Assembly (NCBI GenBank): GCA_035578905.1
Contig: JAQJVL010000058.1
Span: 2,857,388-2,921,387 of the forward strand
From: Stictocephala bisonia
Taxonomy: Eukaryota; Arthropoda; Insecta; Hemiptera; Membracidae
Reading direction: 5' to 3'
DNA length: 64,000 nt
The notes beneath the pieces were generated by a model, which was not told the origin of the DNA, did not search any database, and saw only the letters and a program-made list of their open reading frames with translations. This document shows, one piece after another, positions 19,897-31,602 of this stretch (its first letter is position 1; each line of letters begins with the position of its first letter). The position numbers and the translations under genes were made by a program.

Positions 19897-21476
19897 TGCA
19901 TAGAGTATCTGTATAAGCTAGCAATAATATTATGTATAATGAAAGTGTAGAGTTTATGTTCTTGAGAGGGTGAGTTCACCTCTTGGTGGTTTATTTTATC
20001 ATACCTATATCCACAATTTTACATAACATCCATCTTCAAGTTAATGACTGGTGTAGATTTACTGGTGTGGGGGCTCTTTGGATAAGGCTTTTAACTGCAT
20101 AAGATTTGTCATATAATTAGCAGATTATATAGATATTATCAATATATCTATAAACAAATAAATAAAAATAGTTAAACGTGTCATTTATTGAATAATTAGT
20201 AATGATTGTCACAATTATTTATTATTTATCTATTAACAATAACAAGGTTAAGTCAGGTTGTAAACAACAAATTAAATTTCAGATGATTTTATTTTCTATT
20301 TTTATTTACCATATGGCACACTCTGACTCGGCGGCTCTCCCCACTCCAATTAGTCTACAGCACATCGCCTGGCCAAGTGCCTTAGTAAACCTTGTGAGTT
20401 ATACACAAATATTGTATCTTTGAGGATTTCTTGTCTTAATGTATCTTAAATCGAAATTTTGATTTTCCCATTATATTTTTTCTTATTTAATTTTGTTTTC
20501 TTCTTTAATCAATATTGTTTTTCATGTTGTAGAATTCTTCAATTGAGTATAGTGCAGAATGAGCTAAGTATTTTCTTAATTCTATTTTGAATTTATTAAA
20601 GTTGTTTTCTTTTTTTTATAATTATGGTAAAAATCTAAAAAGTGTCGGCCCCATGTATGTCTTTTGTTGTTTTCTTTTGTTGTATAATTGGTAAACAGAG
20701 AACTATAGAAATACTTTCAATAGTCAGTTGTATTGGCTTGGTGTTACCACTATTTCTTGTTGTGGAGAAATTAGGCCTTGGTTAAAAAAAAATTTTTTAC
20801 TTTTTTCTAAGACAGACCAAAACCAGAAATAGGAATGTTCATGATTAATGAACTTGGTTCATAGCTTAAATAGTTGCTCAATTTCATTTCTCAAAACTGT
20901 TGGCTATATGAAATAGTAGCTGTGAACATCAGTTATTTTTCAATAAAATATGTATAAGCAAAATTTCATAATATCAGTCAACTGTTTGGTTTTAATTGTT
21001 GCTGAAACACACAGACGAAATACCAAACCTAAAGTTGATGCAAGAACCTCATTTTTCTCAGATAATCATGCGGGTTTTACGTCAAATGAAGGTACATTGT
21101 GTAAACTCAATCACTAAATTAAATATAAAGCTGACTATGTAGAAAACTGGCTCCTGTGAAAATACAAACGCATTTATACTTTGTTTTGTGATTATATTAG
21201 TATAGGGTGTTTTTTTAAAATTTTTTACATTAACTATTCAGTGTAATGTTGGAAATTTGAAGGTCCTGAAGTATATAATTTGTTGGTGAATGTTTGGGCT
21301 AATACAATTCTTGGATGTGGTAATAAATACTGAATATAATTTTAATTATAATGCTCTCATTTTTTACTTGGAACGTTATTAAGATTGAAGTTCATGATTT
21401 TTCCTGAAGAATTAACATAATCCCAAAGTTTATCCTGAAATAAAAAATATAACCAGCCAGATGCCGTATACCAGTA
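19897..21476. other. AT-rich stretch, no gene seen
   Basis: There are only short AT-driven frames (for example 20202-20423). No internal repeats were noticed. Confidence 0.45.
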
Positions 21477-21480
21477 TTAA

Positions 21481-22394
21481 CCTATAACTCAGCTCTGACC
21501 CCACAGCGTGTCAATTTCATATTTCACTGCTAAAGAACCGCCTGACAATGGTGCTGACTCGTTACTAATTTTTGTTAGTGATTTGTATTTTATATTTAAG
21601 TGATTTTAACCTTTATGGTACGTGTGATTTTCATTTCACTATGGAAGAAGACATTTTAGTAAACGACGACATTGAAATAAGTAGACTACTTGATAACAAT
21701 GATGGTGATATTTCTGTTTACTCCAATGTCCCAACTATACATAGTGACGATTCCATTGACAGTGAACTTTCTGATAGTGATGCCCAGCAGAGTAGCAGGG
21801 AATTGCCAGAGTGATTAGACATGTATACTGTGTAAATATTGACTGTGAAGACAACACAGACTCGGATCCAGATGACGATCCTTCTACTGACTGAGAAAAT
21901 GAATCAAGTGATTCAGGATCTAAATTTTCTCAAATAACTTTATAAAAGTTCGACCCGTGTCAGTTTTACTTATTTAACCGAAGGATGATTTTTTCCGGGG
22001 TTTCTGACTGTTCAAACCTTCATCTTTGTAGATCCGATGGAATATATTAACATTTAATTATTTTACAATGAACCTTTTTATTTTTACTATGATATGTTTT
22101 TTCATTAAAAGATGTTTGTGAAATTACATTTGTTTAAATTATAAAACAATCAAACTTAATTAAATATTCCTTGATTTCTAAAAATTAACATGTAAAGGGA
22201 TCATATACTATGATATTAAATACGTTTGATTGAATTACTGTATTTTTATCAGTTGGGGCCAAATTTGACCCCACCACACCGGGATCATATAATATGATAT
22301 TAAATACGTTTGATTGAATTTCTGTATTTTTATCAGTTGGGGCCAGTTGGGACCCCACCACACCAGGACGTTAATTTTATTCACTAGTCAAGGG
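21481..22394 (+). mobile_element. piggyBac-like non-autonomous relic flanked by TTAA
   Basis: The segment lies between TTAA (21477-21480) and TTAA (22395-22398). The left end begins CCTATAACTC. The right end, inverted, begins CCCTTGACTAG, the CCY start typical of piggyBac-family ends. Near the left end, 21641-21814 encodes a very acidic Asp/Ser-rich segment (EEDILVNDDIEIS, SELSDSD). This strongly resembles the acidic N-terminus of piggyBac transposases, and a second acidic piece follows after stops (DSDPDDDPSTD, about 21857). The catalytic domain is missing. An 84-bp block containing GTTGGGGCC and GACCCCACCACACC is duplicated in tandem near the right end (22198-22368). The match between the two ends is short, so the boundaries are likely but not certain. 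Confidence 0.55.
22198..22368 (+). repeat. Tandem duplication, two 84-88-bp units
   Basis: Two adjacent copies run from GGGATCATATA to ACCCCACCACACC, differing by a few bases. They lie inside the piggyBac-like relic. Both hold a GGGGCC...GACCCC inverted motif. Confidence 0.85.
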
Positions 22395-22614
22395 TTAAGA
22401 GAGGTTATAATGAATAACCTTGTTTACTTTTTACAACAATAATAGATGTACAGAAAAATAAAACTTCTTTTTTCGCCAGTTGTAAATTAATTCATAAAAT
22501 GCAGAAATTAAACGAAAGTGGTAATTTGTAAGTCAATGTGTGTTGGTTCTCACATGCAGACATGATACACGCACCTACGTGAGACATGCGATATTGTACT
22601 GGATCAGATGGAAT

Positions 22615-22641
22615 AAAAAAAAAAAAAAAAAAAAAAAAAAA
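22615..22641 (+). repeat. Poly-A run, 27 nt
   Basis: Pure A tract following GGATCAGATGGAAT. It could be the tail of an unrecognised plus-strand retroposon or a processed copy. The 70 bp upstream (GTGTTGGTTCTCACATGC...) is not shared elsewhere in the window. Confidence 0.6.
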
Positions 22642-24026
22642 TAATTTTTGTGTGATGATGTCATTGGAATAATTTTATTTTTGGAATTGTGAAGCTTATC
22701 TTTTCAAATTATAACATTTCCAGTAAGGAGAGCTTTGAAAAATGAGAATACAACTTGTTCCTGATATGAGCCATAAATATAAAATAATAATGAAAATAAA
22801 TGATAGTAAATAAAACAAATAATAATAACGTTGGCATAAATCAGGGTACCCAGAAAAGAAATGTAGATCCTCTATATCAAGGCTATAACCGTTGATTATA
22901 TACACCTGTATAAAATCAGTGCTATAACTCATAAATGATTTACTTAAGATTTGTCAGCTGTGTTTTGAAGGAAATTAGTCCCTTAAAATGGTTCTTAATC
23001 AAAATCTGAGAATAAAATCAAATATTTAACTTATAATGGGTCAAGTTTTATGAAATACTTGACTCAAATTTGATTAATACCTTCAAACATTCAACATTAT
23101 AAATGAGTTTTCCAATTTTTGGATAGTGTAAGTGGTTATATTGTAAAACCATTATTATGAAAGGTAATATTGGAAGGTGTCCATATAAAACAAAATTTGA
23201 TATATTTCACAAAATTGGATATGGTTAAAATTTCATAGGATGTTAATTAGTCAGTCAATCTGAAATTCTAATTGTAAAAGAAAAAGGAGATTTTTATTGA
23301 CGTTAAAACTAAGCCTATATTTAATTGTATGTTTACAAGATCTTGATCATAACATAAGTCGTGTGCCTGATTTGGTTAGGAATTAAGCTAACATGAAACT
23401 AAATTCAAGATCAGTCGTACAAATCTTTTGATAATTTTTACTCGTACTATGTTAAATTTCCAAAACAATTTTTTAACCACTTTGACAGGAAAAGTATTAT
23501 AAATTATTTGAGTTCCTTATATTTAACAACACGGAATTCTTGTGCTACCCACAAAGAGTTTCCTAAATTATAAAGTTTCTAAGCTTCCATTGGGAATTAT
23601 AGGCAATACAATAAAGAACAGATTCGGTCGGCTGCAAGCCTCAATGGGGTGGTACACCACAAACCCAACTAATTTAACGAACTTCTGTTTAATTAAGAAA
23701 CTTGAAGGAGATTCAGAAACTTGCACCTGAGAGTTGCCTGGCTCTGACGTGTTCATAGAGGATAGTCAATCACATGCATCACTATCAAACAACAATATCA
23801 ATTTATTTAGTTAATAGTTTTGTGAGTAACAAGACCAGTGATGGCTAGGGATAGCCCTGTTGTGGCAACTACTTAAACATGTTACAACTGTCTGTCTGTA
23901 TAACATGTTAGAGTTGCCTATAAAAACACTGATTAATTTTAACTAGCGGACACTACTGTTCGCTTTGCTGGCCAACCCCATCGGCTCGGCCTCAATATGT
24001 GATTGTATACATTAGTAGGTCAGCTG
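22642..24026. other. AT-rich stretch, no gene seen
   Basis: Overlapping opposite-strand frames at 23542-23756 (about 62 codons each) are mutual shadows and not convincing. Confidence 0.4.
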
Positions 24027-24075
24027 TACTACAGGACTATTGAAAGCAACAGAACGAATATCTAGTATTGTTTAT
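24027..24075 (+). repeat. Family C, left fragment
   Basis: GGACTATTGAAAGCAACAG...TAGTATTGTTTATGTTTA matches 61087-61135. The rest of the same copy appears displaced to 25431-25640. Confidence 0.6.
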
Positions 24076-24139
24076 GTTTATTAGCTGCATTTTAAAATCA
24101 AATGTTGATCTATCTTTAATTTTTTGCTTATTCTTTACA

Positions 24140-24335
24140 TTCCTACATATGAGACGCCGACCCAATTTTGTTGGTATTTTAAGGCGAATATGAATGGTTA
24201 TATGAGTGTAGGATGAGTGTGGATGAGTGTAGTCTGGTTACTAACTGAGTTTAACTGTTACTCAGAAAGGGCAATTTATTAATAGCCCAACAGCCAGGGC
24301 AACTAAGGGACCTACAGCTTTAGGTGGAATGAAGT
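24140..24335 (-). mobile_element. Family A copy A3, truncated
   Basis: The minus-strand copy starts at the A-rich 3' end (GGCGTCTCATATGTAGGAATG read on the minus strand) and runs through ATTTATTAATAGCCCAACAGC to TTTAGGTGGAAT. It stops where a 17-bp minisatellite begins. Confidence 0.85.
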
Positions 24336-24450
24336 GATGAAGTGTTTTATGAGATGAAGTGTTTTATGAGATGAAGTGTTTTATGAGATGAAGTGTTTTA
24401 TGAGATGAAGTGTTTTATGAGATGAAGTGTTTTATGAGATGAAGTGTTTA
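24335..24450 (+). repeat. 17-bp minisatellite, about 6.7 units
   Basis: Unit ATGAAGTGTTTTATGAG repeated almost perfectly. It arises exactly at the truncated edge of family A copy A3, whose last bases (TGGAATGAAGTG) may have seeded it. Confidence 0.95.
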
Positions 24451-24584
24451 TTTTAAAGGTTATTTCTTATGGAGTTTTTAAAAGTCCTTTTTTAGTGCAC
24501 ATCTATGATACAAAATCTCAACATTTCGATAAAAATTTACGGAACAAAACTGTTTAGTGTTACTTTTGTTAATAGCTGTTTTTT

Positions 24585-24965
24585 ATAATGTAAAAAACCA
24601 GACAGTTTTCATCACTAAACCTTGGAATTCTAATGATCATGCTGGTAAATATCTAGGTGTATATTTGGATAAAAATCTGAACTAGAATATTCATGTCAAC
24701 ACCAAGCTGGCTTAAGGTTGTGCTAAACCTTCCCAGCTGTAGCCAATAATTAGCAGGAAATCTTCTTTGAAACCAGATTGCACAGTAATGATTTACAAAG
24801 CTATCATCCGGCCTTATTAAACATATGCGTGTGCAGTGTGGGAAGTTCTATAAGTGCAGAAAGATTAAAAGAATCTAAATTCTTCATAACAAAATTCAAC
24901 ATGGTATGTGCAAAAGCTACAGCTAAAAATTAACTTAGGTATGTCAGCGTTCATATAAAAAAAAT
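24585..24965 (+). mobile_element. Jockey-like LINE fragment (RT C-terminal part)
   Basis: In one frame with several stops the sequence reads KYLGVYLDKNLN, NIHVNTKLA, QL-PIISRKSSLKPDCTVM and IYKAIIRPY-TYACAVWE. This corresponds to motif E and the thumb of Jockey-clade reverse transcriptases. Further residues (NKI/NSTWYVQK region) are degraded. It is an old, inactive fragment without recognisable 5' or 3' ends. Confidence 0.75.
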
Positions 24966-24974
24966 ACATTCTTC

Positions 24975-25140
24975 CTTACTTATGAAATTCCGACACAACG
25001 TTGTGTGTATTGCAAGGTGAATATGAATGATTATATGAGTGTAGTCTGGTTAGTAACTGAGTTGGACTGTTCCTTAGAACCATTTATTAATAGCCCAATA
25101 GCTAGGGCAACTAAGGGACCCATAGCTTTACGTGGAATTT
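24975..25140 (-). mobile_element. Family A copy A4, fragment
   Basis: Minus-strand fragment with TATGAATGATTATATGAGTG, TTTATTAATAGCCCAATAG and AGCTTTACGTGGAAT. It lies 640 bp from A3 in the same orientation and covers the same 3' portion, so it may be a local duplicate. The 89-codon frame 25005-25274 over it is incidental. Confidence 0.8.
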
Positions 25141-25430
25141 ATTTAATGGAATACTACAACAAAGATTCTCAACTTACAAAATGTCCTTGGTGCTGTGTCC
25201 TACCATATGGGAATACAACAAGGAATAGGAGATTGCGAGCAAAGCTGCCACAAGACACCTTGATGTTGGACTAGAATTCTCCTGAAATAATTTCTCAATG
25301 ATTCAATGACAATTATTATTTTATCTATATTGTTACTAGGTGTCTCTAATTGAGTGAGTCTGATAATGATATCTCCATGTGTTTTTTATCTCTGTAAAGT
25401 GTATAGCCTTGGTCCAAAATAAAGCTTTAT
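25141..25430. other. No gene seen
   Basis: This is a short segment between family A and family C sequences with an AATAAAGC near 25418. Confidence 0.4.
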
Positions 25431-25640
25431 AAACACTAGCATAAACATTATAAACATAAACAGGTGTTGTGTGTATTGATTAAAACACTGTAGTAATAAG
25501 AATCGTTGGATCTTTTAGGGACAGTGGGGCGGGGCTTAGGTAATTTTGTACATCTCTGATTTTTTCCCACCGAAGCTTTAAAATTAATCTAATCAAGCTA
25601 TCTTACAAGTGTTGTGGAGATTTAGGTGACAAGTTCAATG
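25431..25640 (+). repeat. Family C, right fragment
   Basis: Direct match to 61185-61400 (AAACACTAGCATAAAC, ATAAACAG, AATACTGT/AACACTGTAG, CAGTGGGG(C/T)GG, then TCTAATCAAGCTAT-like sequence). Together with 24027-24075 it makes one copy split by about 1.35 kb of other repeats. Confidence 0.65.
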
Positions 25641-25664
25641 ATTTGTCCTCTTAATACTGTCATG

Positions 25665-25985
25665 GCATCCGCTCAGTGGTTGCCATCAACATGGACAGTG
25701 CTAGAGAAGTCTGGGTTGTCCATGTTGGTTGATAGTCTGGGTCCGGATGTTGTGTATGGAAGGGTACTGAGACCAGGCTTGTCAATGAGCTAAAAATCAG
25801 ACCATTACTACTTGGTTAGGATTCCAAGTAAAGCTGTGGGCCCCTTTAAAAATTGGTCCTCTCAGAGCTATGTCGAACAGTTAGTAACAAGAATACACAG
25901 GTACTAATAATACACTCAAATAGTCATTAACGTTTGCCTTAATATACGCACAAGCTACGTCGGCATCTTAAATCTGATTAATACG
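25665..25985 (+). mobile_element. Family A copy A5
   Basis: Plus-strand copy with TCAGTGGTTGCCATC, GCTAGAGAAGTCTGGGTTGT, AAAAATCAGACCATTACTAC and CACTCAAATAGTCATTAACG. The central AGGGGCTATT block is altered and the 5' hairpin is missing. Confidence 0.8.
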
Positions 25986-27495
25986 AATCTTTTCTTCTTC
26001 CAAACTCGAGGAACATCACAGGGACTGATTTGATATGGAATTAATTAAATACAGCAAATAGATTTCAATTCGCTTGGCACCAACTCGCTAGAGCTCAGCA
26101 CAAGCCTTTTGAGTATTAGCGCCTGTAAGTGGTTCTTGATTTATAGTATCGCTCGTATTTTCGTAACGTCCGCTTGCATTCAGACTTATATTTGTAAAGC
26201 CGAGAAAATTTATGTGGTGTGTTTAGTAGGCGCCATTGTAGTCATTCGAATACAACGCCTTCTCTATTCTTAGCGGCAAGTCCCGCAATGCACAACTGGT
26301 TCTAAATTGCGGTTTGCGCCGTTAAATCCTGTTTTCAATTAATTACGTTTATTAAAAAAGCTCTTCTTTGCAGGCCAGAGGAATCGCGTTCCTATCAATT
26401 AAGAGGCTGTCAGAGCCTGTCGGCCAATATTCGTTAATGCAAGATAGGCCTATTAAAAACCTTTTTTATTCTCTGAATTAATTTCAATTTTAAGAAACAA
26501 CGATATTGGCTTTCATTATTAGGCCATTTTATTTTATTCTGTTAAATTTTTATTCTTTCAACTTTTTAATATTTGAAATGTTTCTTAAGCTTTTATTTGT
26601 TATTGCTATAGTTTTTCTTTCTTTTTCTATTTGAGTCATATTTTAAAGTAATTTTATAGCCTGCTATTGTTTTTAAAGTTTATTGCATTTAAGCTCACAC
26701 TCATATTAAAATAATAGGCCATAATGTGTTTATATGTATAGCCAACCAGCCAAATTATTGTCGTTAAAATATTTATTCGTATAAAATTAAGATAAAATTT
26801 ATGACACAGTATATGTATAATGTACTCATTATTGACAATTTTTATTGTACAAAAATTTATTGAATAACAATAAAGATTCTGATTTATGTTGCTTTTAATT
26901 CCACGAGAACAATGTTTTATTTGAGAATCATGTATCCACGTAATTTTATATGATCACACGTATCCAAACTAAACGGTTATTTTTAAACAGATTTTTTCCA
27001 AACAAATTGCATTTGGTTAAGAATGAAATTGTGCGTTGGAATTGCTTTGCAAATTCCTAATTAGTTTTGCAAGAAAAAATCCAAAACTATTTAGTTTGAA
27101 GGTTTTATTTTCACCTATATTTCATAACTAGGCGTGTGTATTCAAACTATAAAAAGCAAACCCAATGCCCAATATGATAACGTTTAAAATGACACTTCAT
27201 ACACAAATTTTGGTCAATAAATAACGAAAAGATATGCATTCGTAAATAACATTGTTCTTATGGGATTAAAACCAACATGGCCGACAGCCTCTGCAGACTA
27301 TTAAAAGCTATGTGGAATTTTTTGTTTCAATAAGGGAGATATTTTCATAAAGAGATGCATAGTTCCATTTCGGTAATTTATAATTTATTAAAAAGAACTT
27401 TAACAAAAAATCAATTATTGCCTTTTTATATGTAAGAGTTTGATAAACACCAGACTGACATTTCACTGTCATATAACGTTGTCATGAAACATCTC
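25986..27495. other. Unique stretch, partly GC-richer near 26050-26330
   Basis: No repeat partner and no clear frame. The 26050-26330 part is less AT-rich and holds GCGCCTGTAAGT, a donor-like word, but no exon could be framed. Confidence 0.35.
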
Positions 27496-27911
27496 AAGAA
27501 GCGACCTCTGTTTCATTTTTCACTGTGGTTTTTTATAACCTTTCACGGGGGCAAATATTATAATCACCCCTGGAGAACCAAGTCTTGCTGTAAATGGAAA
27601 CTCGATGTTACCGCTCGTCTTAATACAAAGTTGGTCTCTAGTGGCGAAGAAAATAGTCTTTATTTTACTTTCAAAATTGAATAAATTTTCTTTTATGACT
27701 GATGATTAGTTATAAGAGAAATGTATTCAATTTTGAAAGTAAAATAAAGATTATTTTCTTCGCCACTAGTGACCAACTTTGTATTAAGACGAGCGGTAAC
27801 ATCGAGTTTCCATTTACAGCAAGACTTGGTTCTCCAGGGGTGATTATAATATTTGCCCCCGTGAAAGGTTATAAAAAACCACAGTGAAAAAAGAAACAGA
27901 GGTCGCTTCTT
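27496..27911. repeat. Near-perfect inverted repeat, 188-bp arms, 40-nt loop
   Basis: The left arm 27496-27683 and right arm 27724-27911 are reverse complements with about three mismatches in 188 positions. They are separated by a 40-nt AT-rich loop. A transcript through here from either strand would fold into one long duplex. The arms are richer in G+C than the flanks. Each arm contains the same protein-like open frame: on the plus strand the right-arm frame is 27702-27887, with FATSDQLCIKTSGNIEFPF and APVKGYKKP. This suggests the arms derive from an inverted duplication of a coding or exon-like sequence. There are no target-site duplications or conserved transposon termini at the ends (AAGAAGCG...CGCTTCTT). 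Confidence 0.95.
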
Positions 27912-28609
27912 ATGGCCACAGCGAACGACTCAGTGGCAGTTATAAATAGATTACAACTAATGCACATCTTTATACATCTGTAGCAATAATTACTACGTTT
28001 ATCTTTGAGAATTTGGAGGGGGAATAAGGGTGGGAATGAAAAGTATTTTTTACTACACAAAACTTTTCACTGTTCACAAAACTTTGGGAAGTTATGTATT
28101 TTTTCCCAGAGGAGGGTTGAAGCAAGGTTTTGTAATGGTCCACCCCAATGGCAAAGTAATTAAATTGGTTGTTTATTAATAAATAGGTAACAACGCAAGT
28201 GCAGTAACTGAGCTTCTGTAAATAAATTTACATTTTTGATTTTACTTGATATAGTGTACCTACTAATATTATTTATAGTCAAAAGTAACGTCGGGTTGGC
28301 GTACGATGCGTGCAGGGGTGTCCCCTAATAAAAATGAATGTCTTTGTGTAGGTCTTATGTGTATTACTACACCAATAATCCGATCGTCATTAAACGTTTA
28401 GACTCTTTTAAAGAGTATAGTCCTGGGAAGATTTTTGGCATGGTTTTATTCACATCTAAACTACAGTTCCCAGTTTATTTATTTATTTTTTTAACTTTTA
28501 TTTTATTTACAATATGTTGATACTGTTTGAATATTAAGTAAATGTCACAAGTGTTAATGGTCCTGAGTTAACTTGAAATAATCTAAAAAAGATTAGAATT
28601 TAAAAAAAT
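27912..28609. other. AT-rich stretch, no gene seen
   Basis: Only short AT-driven frames; no repeat partner noticed. Confidence 0.4.
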
Positions 28610-29155
28610 CAACTAATGTATCTTTCAAATCTCTTGAGAACGCCGTATCTCTTAAGACTGTAAACACTGCTATCATTGTCCAAAACGTTAACTGCTAGGT
28701 AGTGTTGATGGTTCTCAAGTCTCTGAAGGTATTTTAAGTTCTTAAATTTGATTTCATCTTTTACATATAGAATTTTAGTGTCTTCGTAAATAGTTTGATT
28801 TCTAACATACCAAGGTTGTGGATTGGAACCTTCGAATTATTTCATTGTTCGAATTTGTAGTTTTTCCAAAGAACGCAATACCATAAGTCCAAACAGTTTT
28901 CAGTACAACTTTATAAATTATAAGTTTATTTTCTGGTATAATTTTAATGTTCTTTCAGTCTTGGAGCCAAGACAACTTTCGCAATTTAAAATTTAATTAT
29001 AGTCTCTTAATTCAAACACGTAGCTGCCATGTTAGTCTCAGATCCATAGACTATGTATACCAAGGTATTCAACACTAGTTGTCTGGGGCAAAATTATATT
29101 ATTAATAAAGTGGAGGACATGTAGTAATTAAAGTAAGGATAACATGGTGACCCAT
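28610..29155 (-). mobile_element. Jockey-clade LINE relic, RT C-terminal part, minus strand
   Basis: Read on the minus strand across several frames, the order is CPPLLINN, SVEYLGIHS, IKRLQLNFKLRKLSWL-like, ENKLIIYKVVLKTVWTYGI, TNSNNEIIRRFQS, PWYVRNQTIYEDTKI and KYLQRLENHQHYLAVN, then VYSLKRYGVL. This series is the hallmark of the C-terminal half of Jockey-type ORF2 (motif E, thumb, and the -WTYGI-LWG- and -RFQSK- signatures). No catalytic core remains, and frameshifts and stops are numerous. The 3' end is undefined. Confidence 0.85.
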
Positions 29156-29337
29156 AATTTAATTCTTTTCTTTCTTTAATTTAATTTTAATTTCTTTCTT
29201 AATTTAATTCGTTTATTTTAATTCTCCAATTTTGTAACCCAGTTGCTAGGGAGTTTAGATATGTTTGCTACAAGTTGGAAGTTAGAACAGGATCTCCAGT
29301 TGAAGCTCCCAGCGGCCTTCAACATGTCAATGTTAAA

Positions 29338-29622
29338 CCACAGTATAATATAAGCATACAGTAGCGAAGCCCAGGCGGTTTACTTGCAACCAAGTGATGC
29401 TAGCGAACCTAGCGGTGAGGTAGCAAACAACTGGCGCGGTAAGCAGTTTTGATTTGAATATTTCCAATCAATTAATTAATTGTATTGCAACATAAGTAAA
29501 CTGCCATGCTATCTAGCGGAGAGATGGCGAAGCTCTGTAACACGACCACTACGAGCGCTAGCGTCAAGCCGGTTGCATTTTTCTAGTAAGATTTGCTACT
29601 GTGTGTTTATACTATACTGTGG
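29338..29622. mobile_element. MITE-like element with about 30-bp inverted ends
   Basis: The left end CCACAGTATAATATAAGCAT and right end (inverted) CCACAGTATAGTATAAACAC continue as ACAGTAGC in both. The interior of about 220 bp contains inverted CTAGCG-type words and an AATTAATTAATTG palindrome-like centre. No coding capacity. The flanks (TTAAA / CTAAA) give at best a weak target duplication. Confidence 0.75.
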
Positions 29623-30354
29623 CTAAACTTATGAAGTTATTTTATTTGTTTAGTTAATCATCAGCTGTGTTAAATAAACACAAATGAAATGAACAGTTTT
29701 TATATAGGATAAATTGCTTTTTAAAATTTAACATTTCTTTTTTATAATGACAGACACTTCTGTTTATATGTTTATCCCGTAGCAGCGCATGGTTAAACAG
29801 CTGGTAATTAACACAATTTAAGGGCACAGAGACATTTTGAACTTTAATGGGCTTGGAATATTATTAACAATTTTATCTACTTATCTGGAGGAGTTAAGAA
29901 TCCAAATAGGCTGAAACAGAAGGTCCTGTTGCATTTTGTGGAATGAGCTAAAACAAACATGAAGAAGATGGCCATAACCAGAGATTAATGTGAAGCTTGC
30001 ATGACGCCCTCGCACGTCGCACCGTACTCATTGATTTACTTGCCCCACCTTCATGTTTTATATTACATTTTTATACTATAGTTATAGTTCTGTTCATCAT
30101 ATCTCTGTTCATCACATTCGATTTTCTCTATTAGATAAACACATTTATTCACACTTCAAATTCTTCCAATTCTTGTTAATGCTCTCTTACAGCAGTAATC
30201 GTAATCCTTTAAGTAATCTTAATAATCAAGATGGCCGACAGTTGAGATGTATTTAATAGTTCCGTGGTTATAAAACTATCAAACTTTGTAATACAAGTAT
30301 AAAAGTTGTATAAAAGTTGTTATTTTTTCAAACGACGTTTCCCCAATGAGAACT
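29623..30354. other. AT-rich stretch, no gene seen
   Basis: No repeat or convincing frame. Confidence 0.4.
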
Positions 30355-30612
30355 TTATATACTGTTGCTATATAAAGTAGGCAAATTAGGACATGTCTTT
30401 ACTGAAGTATCTCGGAAAATACCAGTCCTTTCATGTCTTAAGCAGTTGAAATCTTGAAGAAGGATACTACGTGCAACTGTCTCCAAGTTACTTTCCCTAA
30501 GGACAGAAACTCTACAACTTTCATTTAACAATTGACTATAGAAACAAGAAGACTTTCCTTCCACGTGGGTCTTGTGTAGCCAGTTTTCCTGCTCTATGAA
30601 ATTAATTCTAAT
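30355..30612 (-). CDS. Unassigned open frame with protein-like composition
   Basis: On the minus strand the frame is open for 85 codons from about 30612 to a TAA at 30355. The first ATG lies at codon 18 (30564). The product is hydrophilic with evenly spread charged residues (LRESNLETVARSILLQDF, LRHERTGIFRDTSVK) and one Cys cluster. Composition is more coding-like than most frames here. No domain recognised, and no splice site was fixed. It adjoins the TC microsatellite. Confidence 0.28.
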   Translation of the reverse strand: MRINFIEQENWLHKTHVEGKSSCFYSQLLNESCRVSVLRESNLETVARSILLQDFNCLRHERTGIFRDTSVKTCPNLPTLYSNSI

Positions 30613-30638
30613 TCATGTTCGGTTGTCATAGATAGCAC

Positions 30639-31315
<677 letters not shown>

Positions 31316-31317
<2 letters not shown>

Positions 31318-31420
31318 TGTGCCTAGCTCACACTGAAGTGACTACTAGCTAAGCTCGTCTGAGCGCTTATTTAAAACCAATCACCGTTAGATAGCAGCAC
31401 ATGCGTGCGTTATATTCTTA
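31316..31420 (-). repeat. Dispersed repeat family F, copy 1
   Basis: Inverted relative to 62178-62290. Both carry, in F orientation, TGTGCTGCTATCTAACGGTG, ATCGGTTT/ATTGGTTT, AGCTCAGCTA/AGCTTAGCTA and TAGT-ACTT, followed by a GA-rich simple tract. The adjoining long (TC)n looks like an expansion of that terminal tract. Confidence 0.7.
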
Positions 31421-31602
31421 CTCTATGCACAAGGACTCAGCCATTTTGTATGATCTGACTGCTAAATAGGGCCACTCAACCAATCCAGGTGGTCAAGCAC
31501 GCATCCATCCTACGTAAACATAACTGTTTAAAAACTCATTTATCTCGTGTTTTTTTAAATCTGCCCCCCTTGACTTTTTTATATACATTATTCCATTATT
31601 AA

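Noticed and set aside
23542..23756. Overlapping 62-codon frames on opposite strands
   Set aside because: Each is the shadow of the other and neither shows domain, splice or composition evidence.
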